A stretch of DNA of 43,520 nt from Gymnopus androsaceus JB14 (taxonomy: Eukaryota > Basidiomycota > Agaricomycetes > Agaricales > Omphalotaceae), in the NCBI GenBank assembly GCA_009733575.1, contig ML769843.1, positions 1-43,520 on the forward strand, given 5' to 3'. Below the pieces are notes generated by a model, which searched no databases, was not told the DNA's origin, and worked only from the letters and a program-made list of their open reading frames with translations. Both the position numbers and the translations under genes were made by a program. Within the stretch, counting starts at the first letter, position 1. Every line of letters begins with the position of its first letter. Of this stretch, positions 11,640 to 22,502 are shown in pieces.

Positions 11640-12170
11640 CAGTCACCCTCTTTGAGATACGAGCCAACGGGAGGTACTCCGATTCCTCAAGCTTCGCCTC
11701 CTCGTAGAGATGTAGCTGCTGTAGCTGTTGCAATTTTTTACTGCCGTTGGGAAGACGCGGTTGATCACTGAATTTGAGAGACTCGGAGGCAGCGCGTGCC
11801 GATATGTACCGATGAAGGACGACTAAATCATACTCCCATTTCAGCTAGTTTCGAGTTGTCTGAAGGGAAGCTGGGCCGAATAGAGTACAATACGACGTTG
11901 TTGAAGTGGACAGGAGATTTTAGGCACCAGTCGGTTTCGCGGTAGAAGCGATTTTGGAAAAGACGAGGTCAACATAAGCGCTCGTCGAAGCAGATCAATT
12001 CATAGCGTCGACTTGGGAATCTCTTTCCTTTTTCAAGTTTTTGCTCTTTCTTTCAGCACTCATAGTCGTCTAGCATCTTACCACCAAACCAACTTAACGA
12101 ACAACGGTTGAGCGCGTTTTGAATTAGAATTGGGGCCAGAGTTTAAGCCTAGGTACAGTAGGAACTTCTT
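11640..12170. other. Intergenic, no gene seen
   Basis: No open frame with coding character, RNA or repeat was recognised on either strand. Confidence 0.4.
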
Positions 12171-12608
12171 ATGTTTTCGTATAATTACTTATCTAGCGTT
12201 CTTGCGATAGCGCTGGAATCAGAATCCGGGATTCTACGAGCTCAATGTCACGCAACGCTTGCTGGAAGACTCGGATTCGATCTGGCAAGATTTGGCGGAG
12301 CTGCTGTAGAGTTAGATTTGGACCTGGAAGATTTTGCTGTATCTGCTGATGAGTGGCACCAGCACGCCAATCTCTCTCAAGTTCTAGAACTTGCTCTGGC
12401 CTACACCCGCATACTATTAGCACTTCCACCTTCTGCAGCAGCACGGATCCGGATGACAGAGACGCGGTGGCGGCAGATCTCTTCCTCTCTCTCTAGCCTG
12501 TGCTTGCCAAGTGTATTTCATCCTTTCCGCATAGGGTTAACTTGCCTTCTGCTCCTACATCTATTGGCTAGAGCAACAAATTCGTTCCACTGTAACAGGC
12601 ACCAGTAA
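12171..12608 (+). other. Overlapping sense and antisense open frames, coding status uncertain
   Basis: The plus strand has a 145-codon frame from a true ATG (MFSYNYLSSVLAIALES). The opposite strand at 12193-12444 has an equally long-lived frame rich in Gln and Leu (THQQIQQNLPGPNLTLQQLR). Only one, if either, is real. No domain or splice support was found; the low-complexity composition (many CAG-like codons) explains long open frames on both strands. Confidence 0.2.
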
Positions 12609-12641
12609 CCATAAGAAAACGCCTTGAGAGCTTTGGTGCAT

Positions 12642-12728
12642 GGCCGACTAGCTCAGTTGGTTAGAGCGTCGTGCTAATAGAGACATCTATTGACGCGAAG
12701 GTCTTGGGTTCGACCCCCACGTTGGCCA
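12642..12728 (+). tRNA. tRNA-Ile (AAU anticodon) with 13-nt intron
   Basis: Clear cloverleaf: acceptor stem GGCCGAC pairs with GTTGGCC (one G-T wobble), D-arm GCTCAGTTGGTTAGAGC, anticodon stem TCGTG/CGCGA, and T-loop TTCGACC. The anticodon AAT is at 12676-12678 in the loop CTAATA-A. The canonical nuclear intron site between positions 37 and 38 is interrupted by GAGACATCTATTG (12680-12692). The AAU anticodon becomes IAU after deamination and reads Ile AUU/AUC/AUA. One T-stem mismatch is present. Confidence 0.93.
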
Positions 12729-12894
12729 TCTGAAGCTTCGCTACCTTTATTTTATTTTCCCAAACACTGATCATATATATAGACATTTTCGCGGCGCCCA
12801 TTCAAAGTTTTTATTTCTGCGCGAACTGGAGGCAAAATCACTAGTCTTTCCTATTCCCTCTCATTCGAGCACAATATAGCTACCATGAAGTCCA

Positions 12895-12990
12895 CATAAA
12901 ACTAAACGATGATTGTACAAAAATGATGTAACATTGAAGGTCATACAGAAAACCAAATCAAAGAACGAGCAGATGAAAGGAGTGTAGGTA
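12895..12990. repeat. Third degenerate copy of the 6.9-kb repeat
   Basis: Shares GAAGGTCATAC, GAAAACCAAATCAAAGAA and AAATGATGTAA, in the same order and spacing, with 6925-6985, in direct orientation. It lies between the tRNA and the 3' end of the gene at 13010-14603. It marks dispersal of the decayed gene family. Confidence 0.55.
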
Positions 12991-13009
12991 TAGGTGTAAA
13001 TTATCTGTC

Positions 13010-14603
13010 TCAATCCTCTGTGTACTCTGGTGGAATATCAACGGCTGAATTTTCATCTGGGAGGTATACGGATCCCACTGTCACTTGTGCAACCTAACTT
13101 CCCTCCTAATCTATCGCTGCTACCAGTACCTGCACTTCTTCTTGACACAAGCCTTTCCGAGTCCAGTATTCCTTTCCGATAGGGCTGGTCCGATGATGGA
13201 GATGTGGCAGCAACCTCTGTAACGCTACTACCCACACTCTGCGAGAGCGTTGTATATGGCGTAGGCACAAGCATTGCATCAGGGCCTTGACGTTGGCTCA
13301 TATTTGTTGTATTTGAGTGTTGGCTTCTTTGTCGTCGTCATCGAATGAAGACGAATCCAAGTAGCAACAAGACAAGACAAGCTATTCCTCCCACAACACC
13401 CCCAACTATGGCTCCACATTCGCTGGTTTTGCCATGAGAAGACAAAGATGACAAGGAAGAGCTACTACTTGAAGGAGTGGACGATGTTTTGTTGGGAGAG
13501 GAATTATCAAGCTGGGCGGGGTTGGTTTTGACATAAAAGTAGGACACACTGAGCGGCTGGACGCCGCCAGTAGCATCGTTTGCAAGGTTAGTAACAGTGC
13601 TATTAAAAGCGGTGACGATTGAAATCTCGTGTTGTGCCTCGGTGAGGTTGTCTACGGCGAGTAGAGGCCAGTTGACAAGCGAGACAACATAGGTTCCGGA
13701 GGAGTTCGTAATCGATGCACTCCCTGGAAGCGCGAATGTTTGGCTGGGTCCTCCGTCTACCGCGTAAACGGCTTCGTTTGCATTGTAGATTCCGCTTAGC
13801 CTGTTATAGCTTCCACCAAAGTTCATTCCGTACAATATAGCAGATGTACCTGTAAAAAGATAAGTAAGTAAATAGTATGGTATCACTAGACGCACCGTTG
13901 AAAATAAAACTCGTTCCCTGTTTTATCCACAAATGTAGCATTCGTCTCTCGTTCCGCATCATCTGCAGCAAAGTCGTGCCATGACCATTGGCTGGAACTG
14001 TTATCAAATGTCATCGACAAAGGATCACTATTTTGAACTCTGAGCGTTACTGCGTCCAGTGGGTCGGAAGGCAGGGGTTGATAATGAATGCTGTCCAACC
14101 AGATGGGGGAGCCGTTTGATTCTCGACTTGGAAAAAGGTTTACGGTAAGTGTATGCTCCCCTGGCGAATTAATTAGGATCGACCCCGAGTCGCAGGCAAA
14201 GTGATTGGTGATCTGGAAAGGGTCCATGCCGAAGGAGTGGATGGGGAGGCCATCTACCATGCAGCCCCAGCCGCTCGAATTTGTGTCCAATTGTTGAGTG
14301 GCAAGCATAACACGTACAAAAGTACCTGCAATGATGAATTGGTTTCCTTTAGAAACAGTTCCATTGAAAATACAATTATTTAGCTCACGCACCATTAAAT
14401 GCATAACTAAAGGAAGCATCGCTCGTGGCTTCAGTAATGGTGCCATTGAACACCGGGCCTCCCCATCCTGCTCTGTCAAGTTTGCCACTGGTGTCTAGAG
14501 AAAATGCTTCGGGAGGTGAATACTGAATCGAAGGGTCGGTGTCATCGACTACAATTAGTCGAGGGAAGGCAGTATCTGGAGTGGGATATACGACCGCGGC
14601 CAT
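13010..14603 (-). pseudogene. Single-pass membrane protein gene, probably disrupted
   Basis: ATG at 14601-14603; exon 1 carries VVDDTDPSIQYS, and later exons carry a second similar module (VQNSDPLSMTFDNSSSQW). Both resemble the paired lectin-like or galactose-binding-like extracellular folds of mushroom single-pass membrane proteins. A Ser/Thr-rich stalk and one transmembrane helix (AIVGGVVGGIACLVLLLLGF) follow, then a basic cytoplasmic tail ending SAVDIPPEYTED with TGA at 13010-13012 (52-nt intron 13078-13129). Two lesions: an extra G in a GGG run at 13916-13918 shifts frame before SFIFNG, and an in-frame TGA at 13338-13340 sits directly after the transmembrane helix (FVFIR-stop-RRQRS). The downstream tail is still open in the same frame. 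It may be a recent pseudogene, a truncated allele or sequence error. No signal peptide is obvious at the chosen start. Confidence 0.6.
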
Positions 14604-14619
14604 CTCAAATGGCGAACTT

Positions 14620-15228
14620 GTGCCAGTAGCGGAAAAGGAATCGGCCTACGAAGCATGTATATATAGCACTCGCTACTTATTCGTTGACTACTGTACAGCG
14701 CACACAAGTCAAAAAGCCGTATCTTTCTTGGCACGACAAATGTTTCAGTTCGTAACCATTCAAATCTACGGGGTTGTCTAGATTGGCACTAAAAGTATAT
14801 AAGTACAAAGAGCTTTTTTTTACCTTTTTGGGCTCGAGCGCTGCTGTACTACTAATACAGACCAGAACTGCGAATTTAAGATTTCCTTGAGCGGACTTTT
14901 GAAGCACTGGCAAGACAAGTTTTGGTCATGTGATAGAGAAAAGATAACAGGCTCGTGATAGTTCCTGAGAGATGGTTGAAAATTCTCTCACATCGCCGAA
15001 TAGCGCCGTGTAATCTATCTACTATCCGTGCCCTACAGTGCCCAAGACTCAATGCTTCAACAAGCGACCTCGAACCTATCTATCTGTGATTGTTGCAGCC
15101 CGTATGTTGATTCATGGTGCACAGTAAAATTTGTTCGTCAATTCTGAGTTTGCCACTCATGCACAGCATATGTCTCCGTTTACATTCATCATCCCGATGC
15201 TTGACCGATGCTGGCCTGGTTCTGGTGA
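14620..15228. other. Intergenic, no gene seen
   Basis: Mixed sequence without a recognisable gene or RNA; contains an A/T homopolymer near 14813-14822. Confidence 0.35.
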
Positions 15229-15438
15229 ATGTTAGGGGTTCATTGTATCCGAGCTGGCACCGATATATTTGTGAGCTTTGCTCCATCAGGCTATCAACAG
15301 TTCGGAACGAGCGTCCGAATGTTCTTCGCATTATTTTTCAGCTCCGAGGTGGAATCTGCCAAATGGTATGCAGCTATCCTTAAAAGGAAAGAGCTCGAAC
15401 GCCATCATGAGCAATATGGACATTTTTCATCAAGGTAG
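15229..15438 (+). other. Short open frame, possibly coding
   Basis: ATG-started 69-codon frame containing FVSFAPSGYQQFGTSVR and a charged end KRKELERHHEQYGH. A GTAGTA donor-like site and a CCAG acceptor flank a possible following exon (VTVVLVYSVR) but the phases do not join cleanly. No family recognised. Confidence 0.2.
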
Positions 15439-15848
15439 TATCATTTCAAGTCTAGGACTTTTCATCGTGGCTTATTTCCAGCTGGTAACAGTGGTCCTCG
15501 TATATTCTGTAAGATAGAAGATGTCTCTACGACGATGGAAGTAACAAGTCAATGCGACGCCAAAAGAGATAACATACTTACACCATAATGTGGGTCCATA
15601 TCCATTACTTGAAGCACTGTATTTATACTGGGAACAAGCTACAGATGCGTGTGATCTTGCCTTATTCAATCATCAATTCAACGAGATTTAGACCCTGCAG
15701 CTGAAAAGGGAAATTTGACGCTCATAGAAGTGAGCGCGTAATGGCAGTCCTTCCTTCCTTCCTTCCTTCCTGCCAAGAACGCGCGCGCGGCCTTCAGTAT
15801 TTCAGGTCCTGGTTAAATCCAGATGCCGTATCAGCGCATCACAAAAGT
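15439..15848. other. Upstream region of the lipase gene
   Basis: Contains a short TTCC tandem repeat (CCTTCCTTCCTTCCTTCC, about 15752-15770) and a GCGCGCGC run (about 15781-15788). No gene seen. Confidence 0.35.
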
Positions 15849-15855
15849 ATATAAC
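15849..15855 (+). promoter_or_regulatory. TATA-like element next to the lipase start
   Basis: TATATAA lies only about six bases before the predicted ATG at 15861. If it is the true TATA box, transcription would start downstream of that ATG and translation would begin at the next in-frame ATG (15996), removing the hydrophobic N-terminus. It therefore bears on start choice. Confidence 0.35.
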
Positions 15856-15860
15856 AGGCA

Positions 15861-17087
15861 ATGGACAGAAAGAAACTCCCCAGTCGCTGGCCGATCTCCC
15901 CACTCACCCTTTCCGTTATTTCAGCTATTCTCTCCCCTCATGCGCTCTTTCATCCCATTTTCCTTTTGCTGGTCAATGTCTATCTTTCCTACGGAATGGT
16001 ACGCTTAATGTCATCGTCCGCTCTAGTTGCATACGTATAACTTTGTTATAGCCAATGACCGCGAGACATGGAGGAGCCTCAGCGACCATTAAAGAACCAG
16101 GAGAGCCCCAATTCTCAGTGGCTACGGAAGATCTCCAGAAGGCGATTATATGCAAGGACCAAGTATCCACGAACACTGGTGCGTTGCAAGTTTTTAAAAA
16201 AATTTCCCAGCTTGTATTGACCTATCTATCTAGTACTGATGGTCCCCGGAACCGGGGAGCTAGCCTCCAAATTCTTTGAACCAAACCTGGGTAAACTCGC
16301 TCAAGGGAACAAATGGAACGTCTGCTACCTCGACGTCCCAAACGATTCCGTCGGAGATATGCAGGTCAATGCGGAATATGTCGCGTTCGCTATTGGCTCC
16401 CTCTTCCGCTCCACCAATTCCAAAATCCGCATCGTTGCTCATTCACAGGGGTGCACGAACGTCCAATGGGCTCTCACGTTCTGGCCAAGCGGGCGCACGA
16501 AAGTCGCCAGTTTCGTTGCAATGGGCCCGGCCTGGGAAGGCACCACCATTTCTGGTTTGATCAACCATATCCGCGCAGCTTTGGCTAACGGAAAAGAAGT
16601 TGCGTCAGTCGTGCAACAAACCACAGGAAGCAAATTTCTTGAAGCTCTGAAGAAACACGGGGGATTGGAGATGCACGTCCCCACCACAAGTATCATGACT
16701 AATACCGATGAAATCGTTATCCCTTATAGCAGTGGTGAAAAATTAAAGGGCGCAACCAACATAGTCGTGCAGAAAATATGCTCTAAAACTGGCTTTAAAG
16801 GGATAGTGGACCATTTTACGCTGGTTACTAATAGCATTTCGCAATTTGCCATGCTAGATGCCTTTGCGTCGAAGAATGGAATGGCGGATTTAGAGGCAAT
16901 AGAGAAGGATAAGACAAATTTGTGTGCAGACCCTGCGCTCTGGACTCGCTTTACGAGAATTGTTGGACTGGTTGTAACGTTTGCGCCGAAGATGGTGAAG
17001 AGTGTGAAGGAGACAGTGTTTACAGGGGATGGGAAGGCAACGATAGTCACAGCGGAACCTCCGTTGAAGCCTTATGCAGCAAAGTAG
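15861..17087 (+). CDS. CalB-like lipase (alpha/beta hydrolase)
   Basis: Predicted serine hydrolase of 372 residues related to Candida antarctica lipase B, hydrolysing ester bonds. Exons 15861-15998, 16052-16178 and 16234-17087 join in frame with 53- and 55-nt GT-AG introns. The hallmark VPGTG oxyanion-side motif is followed by the nucleophile elbow AHSQG (Ser159), the acid in NTDEIV (Asp247) and the base in VDHF (His282). CalB landmarks such as QVNAEY, QW-LTF-P, VWQQTTGS-like VVQQTTGSKFLEAL and VPTT are also present. The N-terminal 45 residues contain a hydrophobic stretch (HPIFLLLVNVYLSYG) that would act as signal peptide or anchor. It departs from CalB in having a long C-terminal tail without an evident second domain. 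All three catalytic residues are present, so activity is likely. The start could be 15996 instead; see the TATA entry. Confidence 0.9.
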
Positions 17088-17227
17088 GTACACAGTTATG
17101 CATTCGGAATAGTGATACTATACAGTTCAAAGTTCGAGTGGAAAGGAAAGGACCAAAAAGAGTGTTGCTTTGTAGCTAGTAAAAAGCCGGCGTTTATTTG
17201 GGCGTCGAACTCGTTTTAACTCGACGC

Positions 17228-18018
17228 ATGACTGGGGAAGTTCTTTCTCAAGTTCAAGTTGCGCAAGATCTCGCACTAGAGTATCCGTTGATTGTCCTTT
17301 CGCCCCAGCGTCGTCTGAATCTGGTTGAATTCTTCGTCTCATCAGGGTGAGTTTCATTCAAAGGTCTAATTTTTCGTGCTGGAGCTGATCCTAAGACTCT
17401 GCAGCTGTATCGGCGCCGTGGCTCACTACATCGTGCGTCCTCTCCCTTCCACCGTATACTCGCCACTGGTAGAACGCCAGAGGCTGAGAGAGTACTGCCG
17501 CATGCCACTATCGCCGCCTATTTTGACGTATTGCAGGATGCAAGTGCGTGTGATATTCGACTCCCTTAACCTCTATCCGCTCACCGTATTCCCACTAATA
17601 GGTTTTATTCTCTCGCTGTATAACGATAGACAATACACCGACACAAAGTTCGGGAGATCCCTCTGTAGAGAACTATGCCAGCGCACTTCTCATTGGAGCC
17701 TAAATTTTGGAAATTTCATCAACACCAATACCAACATAATATCAACACCCGCACTGTGCGCCTATTCTTACACGCCAATGTACTCTCTCATGAGTACTTG
17801 GAGGCCAGCGATGCTCTTGCTGATGGCGCCGGCGCTGCATCCAACCTATCACCCAGGTATCAAGCAAGCTACGTGAGGAAAAATAGCTCTGTTGGTGGCC
17901 GGTTGTGGGTAGCGCTACGGTTCTATCATGTACGTTTCATTTCTTTCCCTACATATCTGCAATCGACTGACTTTTATCTACCGTACTGTAGGAAGTCTTT
18001 GGCCACCTTCACCATTAG
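17228..18018 (+). CDS. Hypothetical multi-exon gene, model unresolved
   Basis: Exon-like parts in order: from ATG 17228, MTGEVLSQVQVAQDLALEYP to a GTGAGT donor at 17347; an open block 17396-17541 ending at a GTGCGT donor; a block from 17602; and 17675-17933, which reads to WVALRFYH, joins across GTACGT...TGTAG and ends EVFGHLHH with TAG at 18016-18018. The last splice is convincing. Phases between the middle blocks do not agree with one single frame, so there is an intron I have not placed, two genes, or a frameshift. No domain recognised. Confidence 0.35.
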
Positions 18019-19555
18019 TCTGACCACAGTCTTCCGCCACTTCAGGGATCGAATTCCAATCCAATTCTGATCGTGGCTGGTGTTGGGAAGGATAGAGAAA
18101 TGTGAAAGCGGGACTATTGTGTGGTGCTCGTCAGAGTCCCGACCAAAACCCGACTTTTACTAGGAGATATGGGTAGTAACACTCTCACCCTTTGATTCGG
18201 TTCATCGTCTTCCCCTTCATCACATCAAGGGAAGATACGGAGCACTGGGAGTGCACCTACCACTAGGGATTGCGAGAGTGATCTTTTCAACAACTTTGCG
18301 TACTTCTAGGATGGGTAGGATATACGGGACGAGCGTCTTTCTGTTTCAGATTCGGCTTGGGGGCTGTTCCATCACTTTCTTCTTTTTCCTTCTCCGTCTC
18401 CAATACACTCATTGGCCATGATTATTCATTACCTTCGTTCACCTTTTGGCTCCACTCTCTCCTTCCAAAAAAACTCTTTTGGGGTCCGTTCACAACAACC
18501 ATATCGGACGCCCTAGCTTGTTGTACTGCAGTGCATTAGCTTGTGGTACCGCATTGAGCTCAGCGCACCGTCGATTCACTCCTGCAGTTTGCCTCGAACA
18601 TGGACATGAACTCCAGGAGGTCGCTGTGTAATCCACATGTTAGAGCTCTTTTTTGTGGTGTTCGTTTTGGAGGGTGGCGCGGATTAGCAGAGGAGCGACA
18701 CTATAATGTCCTATGTGGTGACGTTCGGAATGCCAAGCCAAGGCTTCGAATCGGTCAGCTGTCCTCTCCGGAGTCCTATGAAATGTTGACTTCATGACCT
18801 TTCAATTTCGGTCATGCCTTGCTGCAGAACTGCAGTGAAGCAGGCAGGTCGGAGGCTTTGATCGAAACGAGCTTCGAAACCGAAATCTAATCAAGCCGAA
18901 AGTCCGTGTTGGCTTGTCTGTGTTGCAGTCGATACGGCGCCTTGCTGACTACCTCAACCTCGCACAGGCATCAGAATGTTTTTGACCAGGACAGTTCAAC
19001 CCGCGGCAATTAATCTAATCTACCATAAATTGAATAGTCTTTGGTGTGCTTCATCGTCTCCTGTTGCCTCATGTTCAGCTCTGATGATTATGTATCGTTT
19101 TTTTTTCTAAGAATCGCATTCTCGCCTTTCTGACCGGTGAACTGGATTCAAATCGAACATAGTTGCGTTAGCCATGGTATGTGGCACTAGTTGCCCCGCT
19201 TCATTAGGGGAATGGAGTTCGCAATAGCCACCGACGTCGATCTTGGTTTCGTTGTTCATTAGCCGTTGGATGTCAATGTATGTATTCCAATCATGGATCA
19301 TGATCGTTTTTTCTGACGTTGCACCAATCAGTGCAGTGACCAAATCATGCCTGCTTGTAGCGTTCCAAGTACTTTTGTGCGAGACCACGCGTGGACCATG
19401 CTTGCGGCATGCTTTTCCCCGTTACTTAAATCCAACCTGCTAAAGCACGACGGCGTAGTTTGGGTTCAATAGACCTTCATTTTCAAACTCGACCTTTGTT
19501 TGTGCTGTACACGCACCGGGCCACGTTCTGAAACCTCTACGCAGACTGCAACTAC
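18019..19555. other. Intergenic, no firm gene
   Basis: About 1.5 kb. A minus-strand open frame at about 19107-19340 (MIHDWNTYIDIQRLMNNETK) looks mildly protein-like but lacks a good start, splice partner or family. Nothing else recognised apart from ordinary promoter-like sequence for the gene at 19614. Confidence 0.35.
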
Positions 19556-19562
19556 TATATAA
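19556..19562 (+). promoter_or_regulatory. TATA box of the histidine-phosphatase-like gene
   Basis: TATATAA located 58 bases before the ATG at 19614 and only 22 before an in-frame ATG at 19584. With a usual TATA-to-start distance near 30, transcription begins around 19586-19592, which favours 19614 as the initiator. Confidence 0.5.
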
Positions 19563-19613
19563 CTTGACCCTTCTTCACATCGGATGGCTCATCTAACAGA
19601 ATCATCTTCCAAG

Positions 19614-21609
19614 ATGTCCTCGTCTCTCCATAACTCGCTCTTCTTCTCTCATCTATCTATTATATGTCTTTTCCTCTTATCCTTCTGCACCTCTGTCATG
19701 CGTAGCTCTCCTGTTACTATGGCGGACGCCAGCGACATCCACTATGTGGCTGACTCGCAAGTCCTTGGTGCCATTGTGATTGCTAGGAATGGAGGCCGCT
19801 TGGAGTATATCCAGGACCCGAAGACGTACGAGGGCGGGCTTACTGAGACCACTGCGCTAGGAGAGGTCAGTCGATTCTAACAATTGGGCACACCTCCCTC
19901 CCTCTCGTCTCCCTCTCACCTAAATGCTTACTTGTTTTCCCGCCACAGGTTGAATCTCACCAGCTCGGCTCCCTCCTCCGCGCCGAATACCTCACACCCA
20001 CCTCCCAATCCTACATCGACGGCATGCGCTCAGACATCGTCGATAACAAGGAAATCAGGGTCCGCGTCAAGAATGGGGGTGAAGGATCGGTTATATTCGA
20101 TTCCGCTATCGCGTTGTTGCAGGGGCTGTACCCACCGAATCCCAAGAATAAGATCGTGTTAGCAAACGAGACTGAGGTGATTGCTCCGCTGGATGGATAT
20201 CAATATGTTCCGGTGGAGACGGTGGAACCCAGTAACGACAGGAGTTTGGAAAGTTGGACGGATTGTCCGGTGAGTGATTGGAGGGCGTGGAGGTTGAAGT
20301 ATAGCACTGATGAATATTTGGTTATAGGCATTTGAGAAACATATCGAGGAGTTTTACGCATCCGACGAGTTTAAAGAGAAGGAGAAGGATGCGGAGTCTT
20401 TCTTTGGCGCCGTCAAGGACTTTGTCTTTGGTCGTCCCACTACGTTGCAGAACGCGGTACGTTTTTTTCACTTAATACTTTGACATGTCAAACTGACCTG
20501 CACCCTTCCTCGTTTCGCTAGTGGAATGTAAGTCGCAGTACCATATTTTTTTGTTGTTTCGTCCTCTGATGCAACGTCCAAAGATTTTCGACTTTATGAA
20601 CACTCAGCTGACGTACAACAAGACCTACGCATACCGTTTACCACCGAAGCTCATCGAGACTGCACGTGGATTGGCGGACTTCCATGAAAATGGAGTTTTC
20701 TCTGATAAGGAGAGCGGTGGGGTTGGTAACAGTACGTTTATTTTCCTTCTGTGTACCTCCTTCCGTTCGCCCGTCCTTGCTTCACTCCCTCCTTACTTTC
20801 AATCTTCTTGCATCCCTGCTTCTCCATCGTATCATTCCTTCCCATCATTCCTCTTTCATTTAAGCCACCTCCCTTAATTCCGCGTTGCTGATTCATCCTC
20901 TCCAGTCGCCGGCCGTACCATGTTACACACTATCCTCCAGGCCCTCGAGCATGTTGCCTTCAGCGATGATCCCTTACAATTCATGCTTGTTCAGACCGGG
21001 TATCAACCGTTCATCTCATTGTTCCATGAGCTGGACATCGTCAAGGAAAACCCCGAGCTGAAAGCTATTCGTGAGTTCTTTTCCTTCTATCTTATTCTTT
21101 ACTTTGACGTTTCCTAACGCTGACGCTTCCTCTTCTCCTACCTAGCTGACTTTGCCTCGGCCTTCGTCATCGAGCTCCGTCGGGGTTCCCCACCGGACAT
21201 ACGTGATTTCCTCCGCTTCCGCTTCAAGAACGGGACCGGAAGCGGGTTCAAGACTGTATACGTCTACGGCACCCATGCGGATATCCCGTTGACAGAGTTT
21301 ATCTACAAAGCCAAGGCGAGCTCAACTCCCATTCTCCCCATGATGTATGACGCTAACGTGGATCTCTTGTCTTTTCTCCAGGGAGGAGTCATCTCCAGCA
21401 ACAAACAATGGGCTGAGGTCTGTGGAAGTAGCTCCCTTGTTGAGCAATTCTCGGGCTTCACCGATCAAGTCCCATACACGCAAAATATTTCAGCTATCAC
21501 TTTGGCATTTGTTGTATTTCTTGGACTGTTCCTTCTTCGCGGAGTTGCGAAGGCTGTAGGCAAGAAAGTCAAGAATTTGCGCGGTAAGAGCGTGCGCCTT
21601 GAGGCGTAA
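19614..21609 (+). CDS. Membrane-anchored histidine-phosphatase-superfamily protein, altered RHG motif
   Basis: Predicted 494-residue protein of the phosphoglycerate-mutase-like (acid phosphatase, clan 2) superfamily. Seven exons: 19614-19865, 19949-20269, 20328-20456, 20522-20527, 20584-20731, 20906-21070 and 21146-21609; all junctions are GT-AG and in frame. Exon 4 is only 6 nt (Trp-Asn) and restores the expected NAWNIFDFMN. An N-terminal hydrophobic signal (LSIICLFLLSFC) and a C-terminal helix (ITLAFVVFLGLFLLRG) with a basic tail suggest a type I topology like lysosomal acid phosphatase. Where classical members have RHGxR, this one reads RNGGR (residues 58-62), losing the phospho-accepting His; the later acid motif THAD is present. 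Either it is a pseudo-phosphatase or the chemistry is altered. From memory the Asn is common in this mushroom subfamily, which argues against a simple error. Confidence 0.87.
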
Positions 21610-21845
21610 CGAGGTGAGTTCTCAAGACCTGACTGTTTACAGCCGTGATGCTGAATACTTCAGGTCCTTAACGTCGATTCAACATCTGCAATGATTCTGC
21701 CCGATGAGAAAATTCGCCGAGTGTAGATGGGCTATGTGTGGTTGACTGGTAAACGAACACGCCACCATTGAGCTCTTCTTTTTTTTCAATATATTTCTAT
21801 ATATGGGCTTTAGTGAACATTGATAATTGGAGTTAATTATTCTGT

Positions 21846-22290
21846 ATGAATACACGATATTTGTTGTTCGTGCTTTTGATATTTGCGAGGACTGACTCAG
21901 GATTGCTTTCATCGCGTCACGTCGAGCAATTCCTCACGAACAGTTTCATTCCGGGGGCTCACCTGCCCAACGCGGACGACGCTGAAATACTGCACCTGCA
22001 GACTGATAATATGCGGGAGAATGGGTTGTCGGGTAGAGTGCTAATTTTCATTAAAGCGACCAGAGCACTGAGGTGAGTATGGAAGCATTCCGTGACGCCA
22101 GTCAGACACAACATTAGAGCTGCTCTAAAAGATGGCGGTGGTCCTGATCACAAACAAAACTTGCCCAAAAATTACAGCTTTGACCGAATTAGCGCCAAGA
22201 AAGCTTACAAAGATTGCCTTTTAAGGAAATTAGTCGAAATGACTATTTCAAGATACTGGTCACAAGTCACAAGGTGTGATATGACAACAA
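21846..22290 (+). CDS. Possible small secreted protein
   Basis: ATG at 21846 is followed by a plausible signal peptide (MNTRYLLFVLLIFARTDSG) and a polar stretch to a GTGAGT donor near 22072. A second open part at 22092-22290 reads NYSFDRISAKKAYKDCLLR, with a TTACAG acceptor near 22173-22178. The exact splice is not fixed and no family is recognised. The weak support comes from the signal-like N-terminus and the consensus donor. Confidence 0.3.
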
Positions 22291-22502
22291 GATGATAAAA
22301 TAAATAAATACCATAGAAAAGTCAAAGCTTCCAGTAACGACATGTTCACCCAAATTCAATGCCGACTGAACGGAATGCTTTGCCGTCGAAAAAGCGTCCT
22401 CCATGTCTCGAGTTATTGGTATGAGATCAATGTGTGCACAGCGTGGAATAATGTCCTGCGGTAAGATAACAGTAGCAGCTGCATCGGAAGCTATGTTGTG
22501 AA

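Noticed and set aside
13060..13135. Apparent frameshift before the C-terminus of the membrane protein at 13010-14603
   Set aside because: A 52-nt intron (13078-13129) joins the frame to SAVDIPPEYTED; only the two other lesions remain.
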